From Undibacterium piscinae (lineage in GTDB: Bacteria; Pseudomonadota; Gammaproteobacteria; Burkholderiales; Burkholderiaceae_D), in assembly GCA_003970805.2 (NCBI GenBank), contig CP051152.1, positions 3,720,001 to 3,784,000 of the forward strand: 64,000 bases of DNA, given 5' to 3'. The translations under genes and the position numbers were made by a program. Of this stretch, positions 37,213 through 47,100 are shown piece after piece; position 1 is the first letter of the stretch, and each line of letters begins with the position of its first letter. The notes beneath the pieces are model-generated. The model saw nothing but the letters and a program-made list of their open reading frames with translations, ran no database searches and was not told where the DNA came from.

Positions 37213-37899
37213 TGAAGCGTATATTGCTGTGGTTGATATTGGCGCCGGTCTTGCTGGTGCTGCTGATACAGGCGTATTTTTTTCTGCAAATTTGCTGGTG
37301 GATTAATTACAACCCTGGCTCAACGAGCTTCATGCGGCAGCAGTTGTCGGTCTTGCGGGAAAAAAAATCCCGATGCCAAATTACAGCATAAGTGGGTTCC
37401 GTATAATCGCATTTCAAATAACCTCAAGCGCGCCGTCATCAGTTCGGAAGATGATGGTTTTTCCGAGCACGATGGGGTGGACTGGGAAGCCATGCAAAAG
37501 GCTTACGAAAAAAATCAGAAGAAGGGCAAAGTCGCCTACGGTGGTTCTACCATCACGCAACAGCTGGCGAAGAATCTTTTCCTCTCGGGTGAGCGCAGCT
37601 ATCTGCGTAAAGGCCAGGAGCTAGTGATCACCTACATGCTGGAATTATGCATGGACAAAGAGCGCATCCTTGAAATTTACCTCAATGTCGTTGAGTGGGG
37701 TGTCGGCGTATTCGGCGCCGAGGCCGCTTCCCAGCACTATTACGGCATTAGCGCAGCGGCACTAAGTCCGGCGCAGGCAGCGCGTCTGGCAGTGATGCTG
37801 CCTAAGCCGCGTTTCTTTGATAAACATACCGGCTCAGCTTATCTGCAAAGACGCACTGAACTCATTTTAAAACGCATGAATTCTGCGGAGTTGCCATGA
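37212..37899 (+). CDS. mtgA: Monofunctional biosynthetic peptidoglycan transglycosylase (frameshifted)
   Basis: Membrane-anchored glycosyltransferase of family 51 that polymerises lipid II. Membrane helix [20 protein letters not shown], then [20 protein letters not shown] with the catalytic Glu, and [20 protein letters not shown], plus [10 protein letters not shown]. The frame breaks at eight A at 37350-37357; seven A give [18 protein letters not shown] and a single 228-residue protein, the family length. I regard it as one gene with a probable sequencing error. Confidence 0.92.
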
Positions 37900-38390
37900 A
37901 AATTTCCGACCAACGTGGTGCCGTCAGTTTATTCGGCACGGCGATCTTGATGATGCTGCTGACGATAGCCGGCATGCTGTTTCTTTACTCCGTGCGCTAC
38001 GGCCATTTGCCGTTTCAGGATGCGATTTCACGCTGGGGACGCTCGGCGAATGTGATTTCGAATGAACTCAAACAGGCCAGCGGCATTACCGCCACCGCAG
38101 CCACTGCCGGTCGGCAACCGCCAGCGGGCGCGATAGGGCAAGGTAGCGCTGGCACGCCTGCCGCAGCGACTATTGATGCCGGCATACGCCGTTGTACCAT
38201 CCACGGCAAGATCGTGTATTCGGATAACGAGTGCCGCGACGATAATGTCACGACACGTGCGGTAAAACTGCAGGATAGTCGATCCGATGCGCCTAAACCT
38301 GCGCCTACCGCCACCGATGGCAATGAAGATACCGAGCAGAGTTTGCGCATGAAAATGATCGATAAAGCGATCAACCGTTCCGCTCATTGA
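37896..38390 (+). CDS. Membrane-anchored protein with a DUF4124-like segment
   Basis: A 164-residue protein with one N-terminal membrane helix ([16 protein letters not shown]), a low-complexity Ala/Gly/Thr linker and a short C-terminal motif [16 protein letters not shown] that resembles DUF4124 (CxxxxGxxxYSDxxC). The two cysteines probably form a disulfide outside the membrane. Function unknown. Start overlaps the mtgA stop (ATGA), so it is translated with mtgA. Confidence 0.75.
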   Translation: MKISDQRGAVSLFGTAILMMLLTIAGMLFLYSVRYGHLPFQDAISRWGRSANVISNELKQASGITATAATAGRQPPAGAIGQGSAGTPAAATIDAGIRRCTIHGKIVYSDNECRDDNVTTRAVKLQDSRSDAPKPAPTATDGNEDTEQSLRMKMIDKAINRSAH

Positions 38391-38441
38391 GCTATTATTT
38401 GGCGCCTGTGCGCTGTTCCATTTTTTTAGTCGAGGTCATCC

Positions 38442-39410
38442 ATGATTAACGTTTTTGTTTTACATAATGGTCGCCTGAGCCAGATTAATGTGGAAAACCG
38501 GGAAGATCTCGAAAACACCCTGCCGATCTGGGTGGATCTGACCGATCCGAACGAAGACGAGCGCGAATGGGTGAAAAGCATCTATGGCGTGACATTGCCG
38601 GGCGAAGACGAGGTTAAGGATATTGAAGCCTCGGCCCGATATTACGAAGCCGATAGCGGCGATCTGCATTTGCGCACCGATTTTTTGATTGATGATGACG
38701 ATCAGCCCGCCAGTACCGTAACGGTGGCGTTTATCCTGGCGCGCGATATCCTGTTTTCAGTACATGCTACTGATCTGCCGGTATTTCGGCTGGTGCGCAT
38801 GCGCGCCCGCTCACGGCCAGGCTCCATCGCCGATTACAAAGATGTCCTGATGGATTTATATGCCACTGATGCAGAGTATTCAGCCGATGCGCTGGAAGGT
38901 ATCTATCAAAATCTGGAAGACGTCAGTCGCGCCGTATTGCAAAAAGACTTCTCGGATCAGGATGCTGCGCTGGCCCTGAACGCGATTGCGCAAGAAGAAG
39001 ATTTGAACGGAAGAATCCGCCGCAATATGATGGATACCCGACGCGCCGTCAGTTTTCTGATGCGCGGACGTTTGCTGAACTCCGAGCAGTTTGAAGAGGC
39101 ACGTCAGATTTTGCGGGATATCGAGTCGCTTGACGGTCACACTTCGTTCTTGTTCGATAAGATCAACTTCTTGATGGATGCCACGGTTGGTTTTATTAAT
39201 ATTAACCAGAATAAGATCATTAAGATTTTCTCGGTGGCGTCGGTTGCCTTCCTTCCTCCTACCTTAATTGCCAGTATCTATGGCATGAACTTTAAAGGCT
39301 GGTTCCCTGAGCTTGAGTGGTCATTCGGCTACCCGTTCGCGCTGACCTTAATGCTGGCCTCGGCGATTACACCATTCTGGTATTTCCGGCGACGTGGCTG
39401 GCTCAAGTAA
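38442..39410 (+). CDS. corA: Magnesium/cobalt transporter CorA
   Basis: Pentameric Mg2+ channel of the inner membrane. The 322-residue protein has the large acidic cytoplasmic domain, the long stalk helix, and two C-terminal membrane helices (VASVAFLPPTLIASIY and YPFALTLMLASAI) with the selectivity signature YGMNF between them and a basic C-terminus (FRRRGWLK). RBS and ATG at 38442 are clear. Confidence 0.95.
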   Translation: MINVFVLHNGRLSQINVENREDLENTLPIWVDLTDPNEDEREWVKSIYGVTLPGEDEVKDIEASARYYEADSGDLHLRTDFLIDDDDQPASTVTVAFILARDILFSVHATDLPVFRLVRMRARSRPGSIADYKDVLMDLYATDAEYSADALEGIYQNLEDVSRAVLQKDFSDQDAALALNAIAQEEDLNGRIRRNMMDTRRAVSFLMRGRLLNSEQFEEARQILRDIESLDGHTSFLFDKINFLMDATVGFININQNKIIKIFSVASVAFLPPTLIASIYGMNFKGWFPELEWSFGYPFALTLMLASAITPFWYFRRRGWLK

Positions 39411-39769
39411 TTCTACGGCCCGGCAAGTGAAACTTGCCTATGTGCAAGATCATCGCATTGAGTGTGTTTGCTTAAAATGTGAACAAAAGTCATAGAAGCG
39501 CTTAAAGTGATAAACGTTTTTCATTTTGGCAAACTTTCGCTATTGCAATATTATTATTGATACCTGATAATCTACTGTCAAATAAAGTCTGCTATGGGCT
39601 AGTCGCTGTCGTTTGATGGGCGCCTGCCACTGTTGTCTCGAAATTATCACTTCTTGCTATAGCATCGTATAGCGATCCGCATCAATGCTGTTATGGCTAG
39701 CACTGTCATAATGGCAATGGTGATTTGACAGGCAGTTTATTTGGACTTGAACATATTGGTACAAAGCCC
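39411..39769. other. Long leader/promoter region of the lapBC operon
   Basis: No gene. It contains a small hairpin (GGCAAGT-GAA-ACTTGCC at 39422-39438) after corA, a promoter-like sequence at 39543-39571 and a dyad GCTATA-GCATCG-TATAGC at 39656-39673. This leaves a leader of about 190 bases ahead of the LapB-like gene. Confidence 0.45.
39543..39571 (+). promoter_or_regulatory. Candidate promoter for the secretion operon
   Basis: TTGCAA at 39543-39548 and GATAAT at 39566-39571 with a 17-base spacer, about 200 bases before the LapB-like start. Confidence 0.4.
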
Positions 39770-41975
39770 ATGACACAACAGGAAATTTCTTCAGATAGCG
39801 AGCCGGCAGCGTCACGCCTTAGCGGCGGTTTTGGCACCGGAATTCGCGAGGATTTATTGCATCGCGATCCCTTGCTTGATTGTCTGGTTGAGTTGACCCG
39901 GATTCATGGGCGGCCTAGCACCCGTGCAGCGCTTTCCGCCGGCTTGCCCTTGCTGGCAGAGGGCTTGACGCCTTCCTTGTTTGCCAGAGCGGCGGCGCAC
40001 GCCGGTTTTTCCTCCAAGGTAGTCAGGCGTGACCTCGACAAAATCGACGCGGCTCTTTTTCCTGTCATTCTCCTGTTAAAAAATAACGAAGCATGCTTGC
40101 TGCAGAAGTGGGTTGATGACGGCGTTAGCGCGCAATTGCTATTGCCCGATTCGGGTCAGGGTGCCGTTAACATGAGCCGCGATGAATTAGCGGAGCGCTA
40201 TTCTGGTGTGGCGATTTTTTCCCGCCCGCATTTCCGTTTTGATCAGCGTACTCCGCCTTTGGTCGAAGTGCCGCAAAGACATTGGTTTTGGGGCGCGATT
40301 CTTGAGCAGAAGCCTATCTTTAAGGATATTTTGGCGGCGGCATTGCTGATTAACCTGTTTGCGCTGGCCATGCCGCTGTTCACCATGAACGTGTATGACA
40401 GGGTGGTGCCGAATTTTGCGGTAGAGACTTTATGGGTTTTTGCATTTGGCATTACGGTGGTGCTGATTCTTGAATACGTAGTGCGTTTGTTGCGCGGTCA
40501 CTTCATCAGCCTTGTGAGTAACCGTATCGACTTGAAATTGTCAGCCCTGATTATGGAGCGGGTGCTGGGTATGCGCATGTCGCAAAGACCTGCATCTGTT
40601 GGCGCTTTTGCTTCGAATTTGCGTTCATTTGAGACGGTTCGGGATTTCATCGCTTCGGCCACCGTGACCGCCCTGATCGATTTGCCATTTGCGATATTGT
40701 TTCTGCTGGCACTGGTCTGGATCTCCTGGCCATTGGTATTGTTGCCCTTGATCGGTATTGTGGTCGTGGTCATTTACAGTTACATGGTCCAGCATAAGAT
40801 GCGCGAGTTGTCGGAAACTACTTTCCGCGCCGCTGCCTTGCGCAATTCAACCCTGGTCGAAAGTCTGACCGCTTTGGAAACCATCAAGGCGCATGGCGCC
40901 GAGAGTCAGATGCAGGCCAAGTGGGAAAAGACTACGGCCTTCCTGGCACGCGTCAATTCCGATCTGAAATTGCTATCCGCTTCTAGTGTCAATGGTGCCT
41001 CGGCGATACAGCAATTGGTCAACGTGGCGGTAATGATTGCCGGTGTTTATCTGATCCATGAAAAAATGATGACCATGGGCGGCTTGATTGCCGCCACCAT
41101 GCTGGCCGGCCGCGCCATGTCACCGGTCGGGCAAGTGGTTGGTTTGCTGCTGCAATACGAGGGCGCCAAAAAATTCCCTGGCTTCGCTGGAAAAAATCAT
41201 GGCGACGCCGTCTGAGCGCAGTGACGAGAGTGCCTTTGTCCATAGACCGGAAATTCTGGGACAGATAGAGTTTAAGAATGTGCATTTCAGTTACCCGGGC
41301 AGGACAGAGGAAGCCTTGCGTGGCGTCAGCTTCAAGATTACCCCCGGTGAGAAAGTGGTAGTCATAGGTCGCGTCGGTTCCGGTAAGTCGACCATAGAAA
41401 AACTTATCCTTGGTTTATATGTGCCGAACAAAGGTGCGGTATTGCTTGATGATGTCGATTTGCGTCAGCTCGATCCGGCTGATTTGCGCCGCAGCCTGGG
41501 CTATGTTGAGCAAGACACCATGCTGTTCTACGGCAGTTTGCGTGAAAATATTACGATACGAGCACCGTATGCCGATGATCGTGCGGTGGTTGCCGCGGCC
41601 GAACTGGCTGGTTTGACGGAGTTCGTCAACAGCCATCCCGAAGGTTTCGATATGTTGATCAGCGAACGCGGTGAAAACGTTTCTGGCGGGCAGCGTCAAA
41701 GCATCGCAATTGCCCGTGCCGCCTTGCTCGATCCGCCTGTGCTGTTACTCGATGAGCCGACCAGTGCGATGGATTACCCGTCGGAGGCACAGTTTAAAGA
41801 CCGTATAGGTAAATATGCCCGGCATAAAACCATGATAGTCGTCACTCACAGGCCAAGCCTGATGGATCTGGCAACCCGTATTATCGTGGTCGATCATGGT
41901 GTGATTGTGGCCGATGGGCCGAAACAAAAAGTGATGGCGGCATTGCAGTCGGGCCAGATAGCGGGAGCGAAATAA
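39770..41975 (+). CDS. Type I secretion ABC transporter ATPase, LapB-like (frameshifted)
   Basis: Inner-membrane ATPase that exports the adhesin. Layout: N-terminal C39-like domain (residues about 30-140, DPLLDCLVELTRIHG) without the catalytic Cys/His arrangement, as in RTX-adhesin exporters; six-helix membrane domain (LINLFALAMPLFTMNVYDRV); ATPase with Walker A GRVGSGKSTIE, signature VSGGQRQSIAIARA and Walker B VLLLDEPTSAMD. The frame breaks at six A (41168-41173); five A give EGAKNSLASLEKIMA and one 734-residue protein. ATG 39770 is preferred to TTG 39725. It overlaps the fusion protein gene by one base. Confidence 0.93.
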
Positions 41976-43386
41976 TGCGCAAACTACGCTTAACCGGCTT
42001 GAGAGTGCTTGCCTGGCTGGAAAAATTGCGCATACGTTTTGGCATTTTCCCGGGGCGCTGGTTGCAGCGCTGGAAGGATGAAGTCAATTTGCCTGAATCA
42101 GATTTCATGCAAGATGCCGACAGCATCATCATCCAGCAGGAACCATTGCGCGCTCGCATCTTATTACACGCCTTGCTCGGCGCATTTTTGTTTTTCATCG
42201 TCTGGGCCGGTCTGGTGCATGTCGATGAAATCACCAAGGGTGAGGGTAAAGTCATTCCCTTCCGTCAGTTGCAGGTCTTGCAAAGTCTCGATGGCGGTAT
42301 CGTTACCGAGATATTGGTGAAAGAGGGGCAGATCGTCAAAGAGGGGCAGGTATTGCTGCAAATTGACACCACCCGTTTTGAATCATCGGTGAAAGAAAAT
42401 CGCTCCCAGTATTTATCGCTGACCGCCAAGGCTGCCCGTTTGCGCGCGTTGGGTGATGGTAAGCCATTTATCCCGCCACCAGAAGTTTTGCTGGAAGACC
42501 CTAAGACTGCCGACGAAGAGCAGCGTCTGTATGAGACGGCGAATTCAGAAATGCAGGCTCAGGTTTCTATCGCCCGTCAGCAATTGGCGCAAAGAGGACA
42601 AGAGCAGGCTGAAGCCAGCGCAAGACAAAGACAGGCAACGCAAGCTTACGAGTCTAGCCAGAAAGAACTGGCGGTGACAAGCCCCTGCTGGGTTCAGGGG
42701 CGGTTTCTGAAGTTGAATTGTTACGGCTGGAGCGTGACGTTTCGCGTTTTAAAGGTGAGCGTGACATCGCTACGGCACAGATCGCCCGCTCTCAGGCAGC
42801 AATCGGTGAAGCCAATCGCAAGATACAGGAAGTGGAATTGGCAGCCCGCAATACGGCCAGTAAAGAGCTGTCGGAAACCATGGCGAGACTTAATGCCTTG
42901 ATACAAAGCGGCACCGGCCTGGCTGACAAGGTAAAGCAGTCGGCGATACGCTCGCCGGTGCGCGGAACGGTCAAGCGTTTGCTGGTCAATACGGTCGGCG
43001 GCGTAGTGCAGCCGGGGCGGGATGTGGTTGAGGTCGTGCCTATGGAGGGGAAGTTATTGCTCGAAGCGAAGGTGGCGCCAAAAGATATTGCGTTTCTGGC
43101 ACCGGGCCAAAAGGCGGTGGTTAAATTTACCGCTTATGATTTCTCTACCTATGGTGGCTTGGACGGAAAACTTGAGCATATCGGTGCAGATTCGGTGACG
43201 GATGAACGCGGCAATACTTTCTATATTGTGCGCGTGTCGACGAATAATGTGGTCTTGTCCGGCGGTCAGCCTATCATTCCCGGTATGGTGGCCGAGGTAG
43301 ATATCATTACCGGCAAAAAAACCATACTGTCCTATTTGCTCAAGCCTGTGTTAAGGGCTAAGCAGTCTGCATTAACCGAACGATGA
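41975..43386 (+). CDS. HlyD-family membrane fusion protein, LapC-like (frameshifted)
   Basis: Periplasmic adaptor linking the ATPase to the TolC channel. One membrane helix near residues 55-75 (LGAFLFFIVWAGLVHVDEI), the lipoyl-like segment GKVIPFRQLQVLQSLDGGIV, a coiled coil rich in Gln/Ala/Arg, then the C-terminal lipoyl and beta-barrel parts (SPVRGTVKRLLVNTVGGVV and YGGLDGKLEHIGADSV). The frame breaks near 42679-42681; one more A gives VTKPLLGSGAVSEVELLRLE and a 470-residue protein. One-base overlap with the ATPase gene means coupled translation. Confidence 0.92.
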
Positions 43387-43410
43387 ATCTTATCTCTATA
43401 GGGTATTAAG

Positions 43411-44025
43411 TTGGGAACGATTCCATATATTTTTATTTCCGGCGCCGAAATTCTGCAGCAAAATTGGCTTGAGGCTTTTCCGGGTGCGCTTTGCATGAGA
43501 CTGGAAAATGCATCGGCAGGCGCTGTCGAACCGGCAATGGTCTGGTTGCGATTGTCATCTGATGCCACTGTCGCTCAGCAAATCGCTAAAATGCGGCAAA
43601 CTTTTCCATCGCAAGCCTTGGTGGTGTTGAGTGATATTCCTAGTGATCTGGAAGCGCTCGCAGTCTTGTCATGCTCGGCACGCGCTTACTGCAATACACA
43701 TGCCGGTAAGGAAGTGTTGAGTAAGGTCGCGGCAGTCGTTGAGCAGGGCGGTTTGTGGATAGGTGAGTCGATTATGCAGCGTCTGTTGGCTCCCACTGAT
43801 TCTCAGCGTCCCTTGACCGTGCTTGCCGGCCATGCCTGGGCCACAAATCTGACTGAACGTGAGATCGAGGTTGCCAAAGCAATTGCCTTGGGCGGCAGCA
43901 ATAAGGAGATCGCCGCGCAACTAGAGATTACCGAGCGCACCGTCAAGGCGCATATCGGCGCTATCTTTGAAAAATTAAAAGTGCGGGACCGGCTGCAATT
44001 GGCATTATTAGTAAAGAATAGTTAA
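43411..44025 (+). CDS. LuxR-family regulator with a degenerate receiver
   Basis: A 204-residue protein of NarL/FixJ layout. The C-terminal 60 residues are a classical LuxR helix-turn-helix (LTEREIEVAKAIALGGSNKE, then ITERTVKAHIGAIFEKLKV). The N-terminal 130 residues have receiver-like length and strand pattern, but the strand that should end in the phospho-accepting Asp reads MVWLRLSSD and the conserved Lys after strand 5 is missing, so phosphorylation is unlikely. Start is TTG 43411 after an AGGG ribosome site. It lies between the secretion genes and the adhesin, so it is the obvious candidate for control of the adhesin or of the secretion operon. Confidence 0.88.
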   Translation: MGTIPYIFISGAEILQQNWLEAFPGALCMRLENASAGAVEPAMVWLRLSSDATVAQQIAKMRQTFPSQALVVLSDIPSDLEALAVLSCSARAYCNTHAGKEVLSKVAAVVEQGGLWIGESIMQRLLAPTDSQRPLTVLAGHAWATNLTEREIEVAKAIALGGSNKEIAAQLEITERTVKAHIGAIFEKLKVRDRLQLALLVKNS

Positions 44026-44036
44026 ATTGCGGTCGC

Positions 44037-44054
44037 ATTGTACTTAGGTACAAT
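44037..44054. promoter_or_regulatory. Perfect dyad ATTGTAC-TTAG-GTACAAT before the adhesin
   Basis: A 7-bp perfect inverted repeat with a 4-base centre, 12 bases after the LuxR gene stop and 65 bases before the adhesin start. Its size and symmetry fit a LuxR-type binding site; it has no T run, so a terminator is less likely. Confidence 0.45.
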
Positions 44055-44081
44055 TGGTTTCTGGAAATGGTTTTGTTAGAG

Positions 44082-44110
44082 TTCGGACATACTCAATTTT
44101 TTCGTCCGGA
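44082..44110 (+). promoter_or_regulatory. Hairpin covering the adhesin ribosome binding site
   Basis: TTCGGAC (44082-44088) pairs with GTCCGGA (44104-44110) with one G-U pair. The right arm contains most of the Shine-Dalgarno CGGAG at 44107-44111, eight bases before ATG 44119, so translation may be restrained by this structure. Confidence 0.4.
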
Positions 44111-44118
44111 GATCTATC

Positions 44119-47100
44119 ATGGCAAGTTCAGCAAACATCGTTGGTAAAGTCGTTGCACTTCAGGGCCTGGCCATCGTTCGGTCTGCGGACGGAAGTCAGC
44201 ATCAACTACGCTTGGGTGACGTGATTCATGAAAACGATGTGATCGTCACAGATGGTAACGCCGGGTAGAGTTGGCGTTTGATCAGGGCCATACGTATGTG
44301 CTCAGAGCAGGTGAAACGATCACGCTAGACGCCAGCGTTTTCGCCCCGGCTCAAACCGATATCACGAATGCAGCCCTGTTACCATCCGCGGATGCAGTAC
44401 TCGCGGCCGATGCCGCCAATGCGGTGGTCGGTACCAATAGTCTCGATAAGTTACTGGAAGAAACGGCCGCCGGTCTTGGCGGTGGTGATGTCGGTGATGG
44501 CAATGGTTTCGTTCAGTTAGATAGAATCGCTGAGGCAGTCACTCCACAATCTTTCTTAGCTGTGACGGTAGCCGGAGACACCTACAACGCCACAGTGACC
44601 GGCACGGTCGCCGGAGACGACATCGTCAACGCTGCAGAATCGAATAAACGGTAACCCTGACCGTTGGGACCCACACCTACAACGCCACCGTGACCGGCAC
44701 TGCCGGTAACTACAGCTACACGTACCTGGTGCTGTACGACCATACTTACACAGTCGCGCCAGCGCCAGCATCACCATCGCGACGGTAGCCGGAGACGACA
44801 TCGTCAACGCTGCAGAATCAGGCTCCGGTAAGCTCGTCACCTTAGCGGCACGGTAGGCGGTGACGCCAAAGCCGGTGGTACCCACACCTACAACGCCACA
44901 GTGACCGGCACAGCGGGTAACTACAGCTACAGCGTGGCCGTACCAGGCGCTGATTTACTGGGCAACGGCAATGTCCACGCCAGCGTCAGCAGCACCGACA
45001 CGGCCGGCAATCCAGCAGTAGCAACAGCCGACCATACTTACACAGTTGACACCACAGCCAGCGCCAGTATCACCATCGCCACGGTAGCCGGAGACGACAT
45101 CGTCAACGCCGCAGAATCGAATAAACCGGTCACCTTAAGCGGCACGGTAGGCGGCGACGCCAAAGCCGGTGATATCGTGACCCTGACCGTCGGTACCCAC
45201 ACCTACAACGCCACAGTGACCGGCACTGCCGGTAACTACAGCTACAGCGTCGCAGTACCTGGGGCTGATTTACTGGGCAACGGCAATGTTCACGCCAGCG
45301 TCAGTAGCACCGACGCGGCCGGCAATCCAGCGGTAGCAACAGCTGACCATACTTACACAGTTGACACCACAGCCAACGCCAGTATCACCATCGCGACGGT
45401 AGCCGGAGACGACATCGTCAACGCTGCAGAATCGAATAAACCTGTCACCTTAAGCGGCACGGTAAGCGGCGACGCCAAAGCCGGTGATATCGTGACCCTG
45501 ACCGTTGGTACCCACACCTACAACGCCACAGTGACCGGCACAGCGGGCAACTACAGCTACAGCGTGGCCGTACCTGGTGCTGATTTACTGGGCAGCAGCA
45601 ATGTCCACGCCAGCGTCAGCACAATGAGTGCCTCTGGCAATCCGTCCACTGCAGCGACTGACCATACTTACACAGTCGACACCACAGCGAGCGCCAGTAT
45701 CACCATCGCCACGGTGGCTGGTGACGACATCGTCAACGCTGCAGAATCGAATAAACCTGTCACCTTAAGCGGCACGGTAGGCGGCGACGCCAAAGCCGGT
45801 GATATCGTGACCCTGACTGTGGGTACCCACACCTACAACGCCACAGTTACCGGCACTGCCGGTAACTACAGCTACAGCGTCGCAGTACCTGGGGCTGATT
45901 TACTGGGCAACGGCAATGTCCACGCCAGCGTCAGCAGCACCGACACGGCCGGCAATCCAGCAGTAGCAACAGCGGACCATACTTACACAGTCGACACCAC
46001 AGCCAACGCCAGTATCACCATCGCCACGGTCGCCGGAGACGACATCGTCAACGCTGCAGAATCGAATAAACCGGTCACCTTAAGCGGCACGGTAAGCGGC
46101 GACGCCAAAGCCGGTGATATCGTGACCCTGACCGTTGGTACCCACACCTACAACGCCACAGTGACCGGCACTGCCGGTAACTACAGCTACAGCGTCGCAG
46201 TACCTGGGGCTGATTTACTGGGCAACGGCAATGTTCACGCCAGCGTCAGCACAATGAGTGCCTCTGGCAATCCGTCCACTGCAGCGACTGACCATACTTA
46301 CACAGTCGACACCACAGCGAGCGCCAGTATCACCATCGCCACGGTCGCCGGAGACGACATCGTCAACGCTGCAGAATCGAATAAACCTGTCACCTTAAGC
46401 GGCACGGTAAGCGGCGACGCCAAAGCCGGTGATATCGTGACCCTGACCGTTGGTACCCACACCTACAACGCCACAGTGACCGGCACTGCCGGTAACTACA
46501 GCTACAGCGTCGCAGTACCTGGGGCTGATTTACTGGGCAACGGCAATGTCCACGCCAGCGTCAGCAGCACCGACGCGGCCGGCAATCCAGCGGTAGCAAC
46601 AGCTGACCATACTTACACAGTCGACACCACAGCGAGCGCCAGTATCACCATCGCCACGGTCGCCGGAGACGACATCGTCAACGCTGCAGAATCGAATAAA
46701 CCGGTCACCTTAAGCGGCACGGTAAGCGGCGACGCCAAAGCCGGTGATATCGTAACCCTGACTGTGGGTACCCACACCTACAACGCCACAGTGACCGGCA
46801 CTGCCGGTAACTACAGCTACAGCGTCGCAGTACCTGGGGCTGATTTACTGGGCAACGGCAATGTCCACGCCAGCGTCAGCAGCACCGACACGGCCGGCAA
46901 TCCAGCAGTAGCAACAGCGGACCATACTTACACAGTCGACACCACAGCCAACGCCAGTATCACCATCGCCACGGTCGCCGGAGACGACATCGTCAACGCT
47001 GCAGAATCGAATAAACCTGTCACCTTAAGCGGCACGGTAGGCGGCGACGCCAAAGCCGGTGATATCGTGACCCTGACCGTCGGTACCCACACCTACAGCG

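Noticed and set aside
39770..41975. Bacteriocin exporter (peptidase C39 ABC transporter)
   Set aside because: The N-terminal domain lacks the catalytic Cys/His pattern and the neighbours are a fusion protein and a giant RTX adhesin, so it is an adhesin exporter.
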